From Symbiodinium natans (lineage: Eukaryota; Sar; Dinophyceae; Suessiales; Symbiodiniaceae), in the NCBI GenBank assembly GCA_905221605.1, contig CAJNDS010000868.1:1-64000 (forward strand): a stretch of 64,000 bases of DNA, in the 5' to 3' direction. Each line of letters opens with the position of its first letter. Position 1 is the first letter of the stretch. This document shows positions 37,270 through 48,661 of this stretch, piece by piece. The translations under genes were made by a program, and so were the position numbers. The notes below the pieces were generated by a model. That model saw nothing but the letters and a program-made list of their open reading frames with translations, made no database searches and was not told the DNA's origin.

Positions 37270-39280
37270 CAGGTTGAGATCATGCGCGTAAGCTCGTGGA
37301 GTACGGAACAACAGATTGACTGAACTTGAGTGGAGCTTGAACCACTGGCTTCTTGCAGGCAGGCCCCAGCAATGCAATCAGAACCACGGGCAAAGTTGCA
37401 AAATTAACCTCACAGCTATATTGCTATTCCTAACTCTGCTGCGCCTGGCTTTCCTGACCACGTACAATCTGCACATGCGGCCACTCAAAACTCAAGATTT
37501 ACCGAGGCCCGCGCTGCAAGTGAAATTGGTGTGTAGGGATCTTGCTTCATGGAGTCCCGTTGCTGCGCAGGTTTGCAGAGAAGAGCGCATGACTGGGACT
37601 CTGGAAGGCACAGAGAGCGCACAAAGAGAGAGCTAAGTGGCGGCTCAAGTGGAGGGCGCACCGAGGGCAGCAGCTTGGGAGTCTTCAGGTGGAGCGGCTT
37701 CTGGTTGCCCTGGCATGCACAAGAGAAATCCGGAGACTTGTGAGTCTCTCGACTTCTCGCAATCGATCTAGACGATCTGCTATGAAGGCCTCATATCCCG
37801 GGTTCAGGGTGCGACGTCCGCGCTTGTGAGCTCCGTTCTTCGTGGTTCCGAAACCTCAGCGGCGCTTGGCGAATTGTAAACGTTCAGGCCATTTCCAAGC
37901 TCGCTTCAACCCTCACATCCTCCCGCTCACAAGATCTCACAAGTTTCTTGGCCATGCAGCGGCCTTATCGGAAGCGCTTTTCGCAGCTTGCGCCTACAGA
38001 GCCTACAGGCCTAGAGGGTGCAGAGCTGGAGGCGGGTGCAAAAATCACTGGTCCCTGCGTTTGTGTTCGGGTTCGAGGGCCCTATGTCGTCTAGCCGCTA
38101 GCCTGCGCGCTCCGGCGTCTGCTGGCTAACACGTCTGTCAAGATGCACCTACTTAGTAAAACTTGCTGGATGCCGAATGCTTCATGTGTTTCGCGTTGCT
38201 CTATCCTGCACCATGCCTACAGTAGGTTTCGTCGCAGCATCCCTTTCCATGAGCGTGCTGACCACAGTCCAATCCACTTTGAATGTGCAAGGATGTGTTT
38301 TGGACGTGTACACTAGTTAGGCTTTGCCAGGCTGCTGAAAGCTGAAACAATCATAGAAATTGAGAAACTGTTGCTTAGGCACAACATGAAGACGGATAGC
38401 CACCTCAGCCTCGCACCGCACGTTCGGCCGTGATGACCGTACTTGCCGCGACCACGGCAAACCCTGAAGAGGGAGGGACAGGAAGGAAGGGAGGGAGGGA
38501 GGGAGGGAGGTGGCAATTAGATGGCAAGTGTCCAGCCTAAGTCTCCCATCTCTTACTTACGTCGGCTTGGTTTTGCGCACTTTTGGATGACGGATGACTT
38601 GGTGTCGCGGCTTTCGCTTGTTGCTGCCCGGGGCTGCGAGGAGGTTGTGAACACAGAGTTCGAAGTTGTCCACATCGTGGCCTCGGCTTAACATGACGGT
38701 GGCCTGGATTAGCTTCAAAGGCTGCTACTAAGCTGCGCCGACGACATCTGGAATTATGATGTCACATGCATAACTTTCAGTTGTGACAAGTTCTACTAAC
38801 AATCGTGCAATTCGGGCTGGACACGGAAAAGCTCCTCGCCACGGCGCCTGAACGGCCGAACACAGGATACCGTACCACAGGGGCCACTCACAAGAGTCAT
38901 ACTTCAGAGGCAACTCTTCAGTACCTTCTCAGGTCTTTTTAGGTCCGCGCCTGGACTCGCGACGCCTGCTGTCCCACAGCCTGGCACCGCCCTTTGCCGG
39001 GCCATCGAAGCCGTTGTTTCGAATCCACCAAACTTGGGCCTGACGCCACAGTGCCCCTTTAACTAGCACTCAGTGCTAAAGCAAAATAGTGGAAGACTCC
39101 AAGAATGGCTCTTTGCCGAAACGAACTTGTCTGCTACTCTCCCAGCACTCAGCACTCTCGGCCTTCATGCCCATGCTCGCCACGCCTCGCCGCTGGGTCA
39201 CAAGGAGTGCTGGGGGCCACACAAGCACAACTTGCCTGGACGACTCTAGTAAGTTTCAGAACTCTGATAACTCTACTCAA
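37270..39280. other. 2 kb without a firm gene
   Basis: A Pro/Ala-rich minus frame (GQPEAAPPEDSQAAALGAPS) at about 37710-37650 could be an exon. A (GGGA)n tract lies at about 38486-38510. Nothing else can be supported. Confidence 0.3.
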
Positions 39281-39293
39281 TTCTGCCACATAC

Positions 39294-39625
39294 CTTGTGA
39301 GATCTTCTGAGAACACTTCCGTCCACGATTGGACTTGGCCTGACTGGGCGTAGACAGGCTGTTCGGGCTGAGGAGGAGCTGCCTGCACGTGGCGTTGTAG
39401 ATGCGAACGGAGCAGGGCCAGGATTGCAAGAATATCTCCATCTCACAAGGCCCCGTGTCCCTAAAGTGCTTCCTGCTGAGTCCAGACGTACGATGACGCA
39501 CATGGAGATCCCATGAAGCCACCTGAAGCATCTCCACTTTGACCAGTGGCTCGATTTTGGGTCGGGTCGCACGATCAGGCCGCCACTGCTGCTGCTGCCA
39601 AAGGCATTGCCTTGGCAACACTGTT
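39294..39625 (-). CDS. two exons of an unknown gene
   Basis: The exon around 39625-39490 reads LPRQCLWQQQQWRPDRATRP followed by KIEPLVKVEMLQVASWDLHV, with a GTACGT donor candidate. The exon at about 39446-39294 reads ILAILALLRSHLQRHVQAAP, then SGQVQSWTEVFSEDLTR, with a GTATGT donor. Protein-like composition; no domain recognised. Confidence 0.45.
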
Positions 39626-39759
39626 GCAGCGGACCAAGCTGAACAAGCAGAATAGTCTTTTTCCGAATCTGAACCCTACAGAAAATAATAGTTCTCGGAC
39701 AAAGGGTGCAACATAGTTTGCTTCCGATGCGTCTTCGACATGCCTGCTTCAAGTCATGA

Positions 39760-40500
39760 GCATGCTGAACAAAACCACAGACAGGCTTGGCATACGTCCA
39801 TTCGGATGTGAGGGGACTTTCAGGCTGCTTTTAACCGGTTGCATCTGCTGTGTTGGGTGTTAGCTGACACCCAAGCAAGGCTTGGCGTTTTTTACAAAAG
39901 CGAATTAAGTGTCCAGGTTCAATCGCCATTGCGATGATGGACCTTTTGAATCTTGCAGCATCTTGCAGTGCTGAATGCAGGTTGTGGTGAATGTTTGCCA
40001 GGCCGCGCGGCCACTGGCGGTTTGATCACTGCAACGCAGGTTCGCAGACGTAGGAACATGGCCATGACACAGGAAGCTGGCGAGCTTCTTACTCTCAAGG
40101 AGCCGATGTCATTGTGACAGGATGCACAGGAACAGGTGCTTGTTCGAGCTGTCTTCAGGAAATGAGGGTGAAGCCGCGAAAAGGAACTGGACGAGCTTCT
40201 TAACGTGTGTACAGAAATAAGTGCGCAGAGCTACCGTATTTACGAAGATTTTTGTGGAACGAATTCATAGGATCTACAAGCGTTTGCTGGCATTTTCTTG
40301 CAATCTTATGGTCACTTATCTTTCCAGTCCTTCATCTATCAGTATAGTTTGTTTCTACTAAGATAGTAGGAATCATACGGGCGTTACGTTCATTCGCTCA
40401 GTGAATTCACGCACTTTACTTCGTTTCCTTGTAGTTCTCTTTGCTCATTCTCCTCACCCAGAGTAATAACTATTTTACTTCGAACATCCCCACCCTCTCT
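39760..40500. other. 0.7 kb without a supportable gene
   Basis: AT-richer sequence with no motif or joinable exon on either strand. Confidence 0.4.
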
Positions 40501-40506
40501 TGGAAG

Positions 40507-40935
40507 AGGAACACTCTGCGGTTGGGCACTCCAGGGAGACTCTGAGGTTGGGCCCTGCAGGGAGACTCTGGGGCTGGGCACTCCGGCAACACTCTGGGCT
40601 TGGGCACTCCAGGGAGACTCTGGGGTTGGGCACTCCAGGGAGACTCTGGGGCTGGGCACTCCGGGGACACTCAAGGAGACTCTGGGGTTGGGCACTCCAG
40701 GACGACTGGCAGACTCTGGGGTTGGGCACTCCAGGAAGACTGGGTTGGGCAATGCAGGAAGACTCTGGGTTGGGCACTGCAGAGACTCTGGGGCTGGGCA
40801 CTCCGTGGGGTTGGGCACTCCAGGGACTGGGCACTCCCACGACACTCTGGGGTTGGGCACTCCAGTCAGAATGTGGGGTTGGGCACTTCAGGGAGACTCT
40901 GGGGTTTGGGGTTGGGCACTCCAGGGATGAGCGAG
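40507..40935. repeat. 26-bp minisatellite, ~14 diverged units
   Basis: The unit is CTCTGGGGTTGGGCACTCCA plus gggaga, with variants and partial units. Because 26 is not a multiple of three and the unit lacks stops on the minus strand, several minus frames stay open through it (Pro/Ser/Val/Gln-rich repeats). These frames are not annotated as genes. A weakly similar stretch recurs at about 43262-43345. Confidence 0.92.
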
Positions 40936-41679
40936 GAGTAGACCGGGCGAGGAGAAGAGTTCCGGGAGAAGAGTTGAGTTTAAAATCTAACAACCCCACA
41001 CCGAGGGTGGGGAATAAGGCCGCACGAAAATAGTAGTAATGAGCGGGGCAAAAAGAAAAAAGAAAGAGCAAACATGATTAGTGTCTCATCGCGCCTTTGT
41101 ATGGGCGCGCAACATTCTTCTCTGTCGCATTCGCAAGCTCATTTATGATCTTATTGTGCTCTCTCGCGCTTCACGCTCGTCAAAAGCCAGGCACCGCAAG
41201 AATTGCATGCATTACAAGCATGTTCGTTCACGCACCCTTAGCTGCCTACAAACCGTCTGCGTGAAGAATGCTGAGCATGTCTACTAGTTGACTTTCCGAA
41301 ATTCGCCTTCCGACAAAGTATCTTTAACGGCATTTTTCAGCTCCAGGCCATGTCTTCTCACATACTAGATGACCAACAAGCTAGCAACAAACTTTTCGTG
41401 ACCCTGCCCATGCGTGGCTGTGGCCACGGCATTGAATCGCCCGGCTCCTGCGCTGGCTGCGGACCGCGAGCCCGCCGGCCGCCATTAGTGCAGCGACCTG
41501 AACACAAATTGAGGAAAGAGAGAGCCACAACTAGACTCATCAGCATCTGCAAACTATGTGAAGGACACCTATGCCGCATGGAGCAGAAGCCCCCTAAAAC
41601 AGAAAGCCGTGCACCGGACAGCACCACACATGGCACCGCCAACAGCACCATAACCTCAGCAGCGCTCGCTCCAAATTGG

Positions 41680-42130
41680 CGTTGAAGAACCGAAGAAATT
41701 CTTCAAAGGTCGGGGCCTTCCGACGAGTTCTGGGCTGGCAACCCAGTGCCGACTGCCTGCGCCAAAGGCAGGTCTTGGATCTCCGTGAACCTGCTTTCTT
41801 CCAGTTGGGCATCCGACTTGTGCAGTCAGCCGTGGAGGCGAGAGAGCCTGATCAAGTCTGCCAGCCATCATGCAGTGTGAACATCGTAGCAAAATTCTCT
41901 TGCCAGCCTTGGGCGACTGGCTTGTCACCGCGAAAGCTTCGGACAGGACATAGGCGGCAAGCAGAGCCACGCAGGCTACAACCTGGCTTCTGTCGAATGC
42001 AGCCAGAATCTTACCAACACGACACGCTCCCTCGTGGTGCTGAACAGCCAACACGAAGGGCACACCAGCAGCGGGGTTCGAGGCGATGGCATGACCGCCG
42101 CCTACGGTTCTGCACAGCCCTTGTAACGCC
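41680..42130 (-). CDS. ARM/HEAT-like exons
   Basis: The exon about 42130-42019 (ALQGLCRTVGGGHAIASNPA, then AGVPFVLAVQHHEGACR) ends at a GT donor (TGTCGT|GTTGGT). It joins the exon beginning 41982 (VVACVALLAAYVLSEAF) as EGACR-VVACVALL. The helix-turn-helix spacing and small-residue pattern resemble ARM/HEAT repeats. A further minus frame at about 41740-41660 (KAPTFEEFLRFFNANLERAL) is protein-like with a GT donor. Another at about 41500-41440 (VAALMAAGGLAVRSQRRSR) looks similar. A repeat-scaffold function is inferred. Confidence 0.45.
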
Positions 42131-42589
42131 ACTGATGATCACTCCACGACCCGTCCTTCCGAGATGGTGGTGCACCAAGTCGGCACCCCTTTAAGTGTTT
42201 TTTTGAGCCGATGTGTCCATGTGCAGTCAAATTGATGGCTGAGGCACATCGTGCTGCTCCGCTACAAGTGCCTGTGTAGAAGTCACTCAAGGGCGGTGTT
42301 TTTTCGCCAGTTGCCGGCGCTCACTAGAGTTGCCATGCACTACTTTCCTGCGCGGCGCTTGCTTTGCAAGACGACTTTTGCAGGCTCAGTACGCGTTCAA
42401 CAGCGTGATCCTGAACGCTGATGTGACGTAGAATGAGATCACTAGCCGCTTCACGGTGACTTCACAGTGACTTGACAGTGACTTCAGAGTCCAGGTCCTC
42501 CTGCCACCATCGAAGCGGAGCTGGTTCCCAAGCATGTTGCCCTGATGCAAGCTTGAAGACCGCATTCTTGTTACCAGGAACTCTTGTTT

Positions 42590-42803
42590 ACTCTGCTTGG
42601 CTACAGAGCTCTCTCGGACAAAGCTGTGCAGGAGCCTCCCGTGCCATTCCAGACAAGGCCCGCAGTTCCTTCAGAGATCTGAATGTCTCCCTCACTCTAA
42701 GTGTGTAGATGACAGCGCGTGACCGACATCATGAGTTTGAAAGGAATGTCCTGGCTTCCAGTCTTGCCCAGAAGATTGTAGCAGATGTCCAGATGCTTCA
42801 TGC
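42590..42803 (-). CDS. LRR exons
   Basis: Exon 42803-42751 reads MKHLDICYNLLGKTGSQ after an AG|G acceptor, ending at a GA donor (GCCAG|GACATT). This is a ribonuclease-inhibitor-type LRR (L-D-x-x-x-N-x-L-G). A second frame from 42678 (SLKELRALSGMAREAPAQLC) follows an AG acceptor and could be the next repeat. Confidence 0.45.
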
Positions 42804-42973
42804 CTCCCGACAAGTCCGATGCATCTGGAGCATTCCCACACCCCAGCTCTAATGGGCAAGTCTCGATCTCTGAGGGGAGAGCAAACGTCATCGCGTACGA
42901 GGGTTATGTCGAGCACCTGGAACGGAAGAGCCAGACAGTTCAAGCATCACCCTGCCTAGCATCATCCACCTGC

Positions 42974-43250
42974 CTCTCCCACAGTCAGCTCAAGCAGCAT
43001 GTCGTCCGGAGTGGTCGTGCCATTCACCTCCACAATCCTCACGCATGGCAGAATTTTGCTGAGCTGGAGATTTGGAGGAGTTTGAGAAGTTGGTGAGTCT
43101 GTGCCAACGCGTGGTGCGCACAAGCGAGCCGGCAAACGATACAAGTACAAGACGACCGTAGCCAACGACCAACCGAAACAGCTAATCCTGACGCGATCAT
43201 GAGCTGCTGTGCTGCTGCAAACCAATCGAGAGCAAAACGCATTACTTCGA
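42974..43250 (-). CDS. PDZ-like domain, C-terminal half, two exons
   Basis: An exon ending at 43184 (STAAHDRVR, GA donor CGTCAG|GATTAG) joins exon 43037-42974 (IVEVNGTTTPDDMLLELTVG, GC donor). The join reads DRVRIVEVNG, the signature strand of the PDZ-like domain that is frequent in dinoflagellate proteins. The N-terminal half of the domain was not fixed. It may belong with the LRR exons just downstream. Confidence 0.5.
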
Positions 43251-43610
43251 ACATCCACTCTAGGATGCTCTGGGGGAACCTCTGGGGTCTGGGGTGGGGC
43301 ACAGCAGGGTCACTCTGCAGAGTCTCGCTCCAGGGACACTTTGCGAGAAAACCCTCAGGAAACCCAGTCCAGGAGAAGGGCGAGGAGCACAAGAGGAGAA
43401 TATCTGACTAAAAAACAAGCCCGGCTGTGGACAAAACAGAAAAACCCACGCCATCACACGGACTTGCAAGTGCATAATGCGAGTATGTGCATAAGTGTAA
43501 GCGAATTTGCTCCCTGTCGAGCAGGAGATATCGCCCAAGCTTGTGAATTCGGACACTGGATCGGATCGGCCCTCCACACGCGGAGGATTGCGCACGCGTT
43601 GCTTGAAAAA

Positions 43611-43633
43611 GGCACACACACACACACACACAC
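43611..43633. repeat. (CA)n microsatellite
   Basis: Eleven CA units, immediately downstream of the 43770-43640 frame on the minus strand. Confidence 0.9.
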
Positions 43634-43636
43634 TTA

Positions 43637-43770
43637 AAATCGAATAGTCTGCTGTCTACCGTCTCGCGCTCTATTTCAAGAGAGCCCGTCCTGTCACCCA
43701 CGAAGACTGCTTCGGACCGACTCCGGTCATTGTGCTGCTCAACCCAGCCCTGACACTTGAGCATGCCATC
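43637..43770 (-). CDS. exon of an unknown gene
   Basis: After a good acceptor (CTTTTGCAG|GATGGC) the frame reads DGMLKCQGWVEQHNDRSRSE followed by AVFVGDRTGSLEIERETVD. Protein-like, no family recognised. A different frame just upstream (SIEVTGLEFMAPPSAQLK, about 43840-43790) is also plausible, and the two cannot both be right as contiguous coding sequence. Confidence 0.35.
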
Positions 43771-44378
43771 CTGCAAAAGGCTTCAGCTGAGCTGAGGGTG
43801 GCGCCATGAACTCCAGCCCTGTGACCTCGATGCTTCAACTCTGGAACACAACAAACAAGGCCCCTGTTTGCATTATAAACGTGTTTGAGCCCTGCGCCAC
43901 CATTCCATCTAAAACAAACCCATGCTTCGTGCCAGGAAGCCTGCCACACGAATTTGGTCAACGTCCCATGGATAAAACATTCTTTCCTCGCAGTTCCCGA
44001 AGATTCCCGAAGCCTTCTGATCTGCATGCTGAATCTGACATCAGTCCTTGGCGGCCACTTCGTTGCGATAAGTTATGGGTGAAATCGGATCTCAAGTCAG
44101 CAGGGCTTCGAGGTTTGCATACTACGGCTCTATGTGTCGTGCAGTTAACCCAACAGGTTCGGGGTGAGAGGCATTGGGGTATGCTCAAGAGGCAGGGCGT
44201 GGCTAGACTGACCCAAGCGCAGGCCAGAGGGTCGGAAAGACCCACAGCGAAGGCGAGACATGCCTGGCGTGCCCCCCACCCCCAGGGTATCGTCGCCCGG
44301 CCGATGTGTAGGTGGCCCAGTGGGGCTGGTAGGTGGCTCGTACGGGGTTGCCACCTTTGACCGCCCGTCCTCTCCGAG

Positions 44379-44560
44379 TCAAGCTTGCGAGGCACGCAGG
44401 CGAGCCCACTCCAGAGCGACCAACGCTGCAAAACCGAAGGCATTCAGTTCGTCCCACTTGTCGCCGAAGCCAGCAGCAGTGGAGGGTGGCCTAGCGGCTC
44501 GCTCTGGTGAGTCGAAAAACAACGCGAGAACGCTCGCGCCATGACGGGGGCGAGGCGCAA
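44379..44560 (-). CDS. possible exon, unknown
   Basis: A minus frame reads GASVLALFFDSPERAARPPS and GFGDKWDELNAFGFAALVAL, ending in TGA at 44379. Composition suggests coding sequence; no splice join found. It might be the 3' end of the LRR gene to the right. Confidence 0.3.
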
Positions 44561-44885
44561 CACATTTCTTGTGTAAGGTGGCATTTCGCGGGCGATCGGG
44601 GGTGTGATTTGTTGTGGACTTGTGTTCATCCAGATCCACCATCATGTCACAGCATCGCCGATAGATGCAACCTTGCGGTGGAGGATGCACATGAGTGCGA
44701 CAGAGAGACAAAAAGTTGATCCTCGTATCGTTTACCGTACTGAGCCACCGTCTGCAGCGAGATTGCACATGCGAGTACCTCCATGTTCTGTTGCGACCCT
44801 GGACGGAGGTAGGTTTGATCTGTCTTGCACATGTTCATGATTTGTTGGTGTCATGATCTTGACAAATTCAGGCGCTGATTCTCAC

Positions 44886-47325
44886 CTCAAGGATGCCATG
44901 AAAGAACTCTTCCTTTGCGCCACCAAAAATGCTGCCTGGCTTCGTCATAAATCTCTCCAGGAGTGGACGCGCGCCGGCCACCTCATTGGAAGGCACGGTC
45001 GCCGGTGTTGGGAGAAGATCTCCGAAGCTTCGAGTCTCTCCCTGGTCTGAGGCAGCTGAGGCAGCGACCCGGAGAAGGTTGTGAGAAATGTTGAGCCTCT
45101 GTAAGCGGCCCTGCGCAGCCGAATGAACTGCAAATGAGCTACTCGCAGAGTTAGTACAACATAGTACAACTCAACTTGAAATTAGTCGAAGTTACCTGAA
45201 AGACAAAGGGGCGTGGATTCGGCAGTTGGGGTCTTCTGCGTGAGCCCTCCATCTTTCTGCAGGCCAAGTGCTAGATTACGTGCAATACAATACAAGATGC
45301 TGCACATGCACTCTTCAGAAGCTTGGCGATTGTTCCCACGTCCATCCCTCTAAAAAAACTCTTCCGCAACTGAACCAACATTGGCTCGAAATGGCGTTCT
45401 GCAAAGTCTATCACGTTGCCTCGCCTTGTTGGCGCTCAAACCGCCGGCAAGCTCTTGACCTCCTTCCTCTGAATGCTTTGGCGCTGAATCTTTGCTTGGA
45501 CTTCATTGTAGCACGTCCTCGCGCAGCTCGTTGTCCGAGATGTCCAATTCCTGACTTTGAAAACAACCGTTGAAAGTGCTGCAACTACACCGCATCATTC
45601 CACCTGCAGCTTCAAGTTGGTCGCAAGCATTCGTGCCAAACGCCTTCGACAAGCATGGCACCAAAGCGGCACGAGACATGAGACAACCGCCGCGAGCACC
45701 CTCACTGCAGACCTGGCCTAGCTCCAGTTGCCGTGATGTGGTTCCTGCTCGGTCAGCGGAGAAATCTTTTCGATACGCATCGGCCAAAACACATGCTAAC
45801 AACGCCCGGCAACTCTGTGCAGCAGGAGGGCGTGCTGAGGCTGAGCTGCTGCACAGAGACGACAGGCCTTTGCACAGGCGTGGGCACAGGAGATGTGGAA
45901 TGATGTCGGGAGACCGTTGCGAACAACGGCAGGCCCCTTCTTGTTATCCGCGCCTCAAGGCCTCGTCGAAGCGCTCCAACCTGCCATGATTCCAAAGCGC
46001 GAAGGCACACGAAGACACTCTCATGCAGATTCCGACTTAGTGAAACAGTCAATCATGCCGAGTCTTCACATCGCAGAGAGGCTCTAACCTCAAGCCATGA
46101 CATCCCATGACTCTCACGCTTCGGATCGCTTCGGTATGCCATGCTTCGTCACAAGTGGAAGGCTCCCCGCCCCCTAGGGGCCCCAAGGCCCCCCCCCCCC
46201 CCCCCCCCCCCGTGAGGGCCCCAACCCCTCATCTCGAAGTCCACAACCTCGCAGCTCCAGCACCTTCAAGGACCTCTGGTGTTTGCAGACCCGACAGAAG
46301 TTTAGAGGCAAGAGGCACAGAGAAGGGAGCTTCCCAAATTGGCTTCTACGGCAGCATGGGTTTCGCAAGTAACTGCCTGGCATCGTCCAACGCTTCACAA
46401 AACTCTCCACGAAGGCCGTCCAAGCCGGCGGTGTTATCTCGGCAAGGTCGCACGACTTCATCATACTACGTCCAGATCATCGATGCCATGAAAACGTTGG
46501 CGGCTCTGAGGTCTCTGCAACTCACGTCCAGCACCTGAGAGTAAACTCACCCAAAGGGCTTCGGCTCATGACGCAGTGCGTCATGCTATGCTGTGCAGAA
46601 AGCTGAGCCTCCAGAGCAGGGCATTGGGCCAACAAGCGCCCAACCTCTGACCGTGTCTGATGTTACATTCTGCCTCATACTCTCACTTCTGCACTCTCCC
46701 TCCACAGAAATCCCTCCTCACGGAAGCCGGCAGCGCCCAGTCCGACCCTCCTCAGGCTCAGCCTCTCCGGAGAGTGTAACTGGCTCTATGGGCTCTACAT
46801 GCTTCTCAAAGCCGATCCCCTTCTGCCTTGTCAGGTTGGCCACCTTAAGCTGCAAGGGGGAACTAGCTCCTAAATCACCCTGAGTTCTGCACCTTGCCAA
46901 TCAGTACGGCGGCGAGATTTGTGACGCCAACATCGCCTCGGCAAACTGAGGCTTGAGGACTCGTATGCCACGGAAGCACAAGAACCTCCAAACGACGGCT
47001 CTTAAAGATGAATAGCATCTCCCTGACCTCTATCGCCTAGCAAGATGGCTGGGCGAGTGTGATGGTCTTCCTGGGGTTCATGTTGCCGCAGGAGAATGCA
47101 GATGTGTAAACCCTCAACTCTTTACTTCATGTATCTCTTGAGGAAGTACTTGGGAGAGCACACACACACGGAAATTGCCAGAATTGTAAGTGGCCAACAT
47201 ACTTGTGGCCTGCATATGGTGAGGCTGTTAAGTTCACTGCCAATTTCTTCTTCCGGCGTCGCACCGGCGAGGTCGATGTCAGTCAGCAGGCCCTTGGATA
47301 GAAATTCTTGGAGAGCTTCGGCAGC
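44886..47325 (-). CDS. leucine-rich-repeat protein, multi-exon
   Basis: Exons with one LRR-like unit each, in order: 47325-47203 (LTDIDLAGATPEEEIGSELN, GT donor GTATGT), 46534-46479 (VLDVSCRDLRAANVFMAS, GA donor), 46273-46231 (SLKVLELRGCGLRDE, GA donor), 45550-45518 (ELDISDNELRE, GA donor) and 45127-44886 (LQRLNISHNLLRVAASAASD, then ERFMTKPGSIFGGAKEEFF, GT donor). Acceptors are AG|G except at 45127. Intervening repeats must exist in the large gaps. LRRs of this kind serve protein-protein binding, often in flagellar or signalling proteins; nothing here picks one. Placement of the exons in one gene is inferred from order and strand. Confidence 0.6.
46189..46211. repeat. C23 homopolymer
   Basis: Twenty-three C on the plus strand, 20 bp inside the intron that follows the 46273-46231 LRR exon. 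Confidence 0.95.
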
Positions 47326-47332
47326 CTGATGC

Positions 47333-47352
47333 GGGGGGGGGGGGGGGGGGGG
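47333..47352. repeat. G20 homopolymer (C20 on gene strand)
   Basis: On the minus strand this is C20 ending 5 bp before the CAG of the acceptor for exon 47325-47203, so it occupies the polypyrimidine-tract position. Confidence 0.9.
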
Positions 47353-48192
47353 AAAACACATCAGGTGCGGTCGCAATGTGCAGAGTGCCTTTCAAAGAAC
47401 TCCCACGTAACCCCACGTACCTCGTAGCCGTCGTAACCACCGTGGTGCTCCTCTTTCTTTGGGCTCTTCAGCGCTGGCTCCGCCAGAGCCTTCAAGCACT
47501 TCAATGTCTGAGGCAGAGGCAGAGCTCCAAAAGGCGGAGTTCCAAAGGCGGAGTTCCGAAGGAGGTTCCGACCTCATCTTCGAAGGACTCGAGGGCAGCC
47601 AAACGCTTCTGCAGCCAGGCTGTTGCCATCGCACCACATGGCAGGAAAGCTACACTCGGCCAGCACAAACTTGTGTGACTAAGTGACTATTCTGACTACA
47701 CTCACGTACTTCTTCATGATGCGCACCGTCTCCGCACTTGGACATGGTGGTCATGTTGACAGTACTAGCAGGCAGAGAAACTCCGAATTCGCACCTGAGT
47801 GTCCGCGAAGAGACAGGCTGACGACATCTGACGACCTTCTTGAGTTTGGCCAGGCATTGACGTTGCTGCACGGGCTGATGGTAGATGGCTTTTTACTCCA
47901 AGCGCCCCTCTTCGTTGAGCAACTGGCCAAAGGTAGCACTGGCCGGATCGCAACAGCATACCACGGCTGAGCCCATGCGTTTTGCTTCTATTTAAGTTCG
48001 ATTCATCCAAAATGCATCTGCCAGCACGCAAGGCCTGCATCTCCCCTGCAGCCTTCCCGACCCGAATTTGCCTGCACTAGATGAAACCACGGAGGCCCTT
48101 TCACTTCAAGCGGTGAGACCTGCTGCCAGGCACTTCTCAAAGAAACATAAGCGGTGGGGGGCGCAGCAAACTGGCTCCAACTTTCGCCTCGT

Positions 48193-48423
48193 CTACGCCG
48201 GTGGCAGAGAAACATCCTGTTTGCACCTGCACCTCATGGCACCTGACACTCCAACAGCGAAGTCACGGCCCAGGCTGCTACGAAGCAAGCTTTTTCTGGC
48301 CAGTGGTCCGGACGCGAAGCCTGCCTGCGGGACAAACTCGTCTGCCTCTGCCCGGAGATTTGTAAGACCATTCCCGCGCTGCACCTCAGCAACGCTTTTG
48401 CAGCGCATCCGCAGCGCTTCCAC
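48193..48423 (-). CDS. possible exon, unknown (LRR-like flavour)
   Basis: A minus frame reads ALRMRCKSVAEVQRGNGLTN, then LRAEADEFVPQAGFASGPLA. Protein-like composition; a weak LRR resemblance (GLTNL). No splice join established. Confidence 0.3.
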   Translation of the reverse strand: MEALRMRCKSVAEVQRGNGLTNLRAEADEFVPQAGFASGPLARKSLLRSSLGRDFAVGVSGAMRCRCKQDVSLPPA

Positions 48424-48661
48424 AAGGGCGACAGCACCAGAGACGGGTCAAGCCTTCGAATCCCTTGGAATCCCTTGGTGCCACGCCGTCATCTTGAGGA
48501 GGAACTTGCTTAGGCACTCGGTCCTCTCACAACTACGCGGCAGGCCTTGGACCCACCTTGTTGCTTACGAACTTCCGTGCATATTTCCTTCTTGCACGAA
48601 GATTCTCCAACAACACGTTTTGTTCGATACAGTTTTAGGTAGCACCACGCTGGTCACTGCC

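Noticed and set aside
40475-41071. 198-codon minus frame rich in Pro/Ser/Gln and plus frames rich in Gly/Leu/Trp
   Set aside because: Generated by the 26-bp minisatellite; no non-repeat coding signal.
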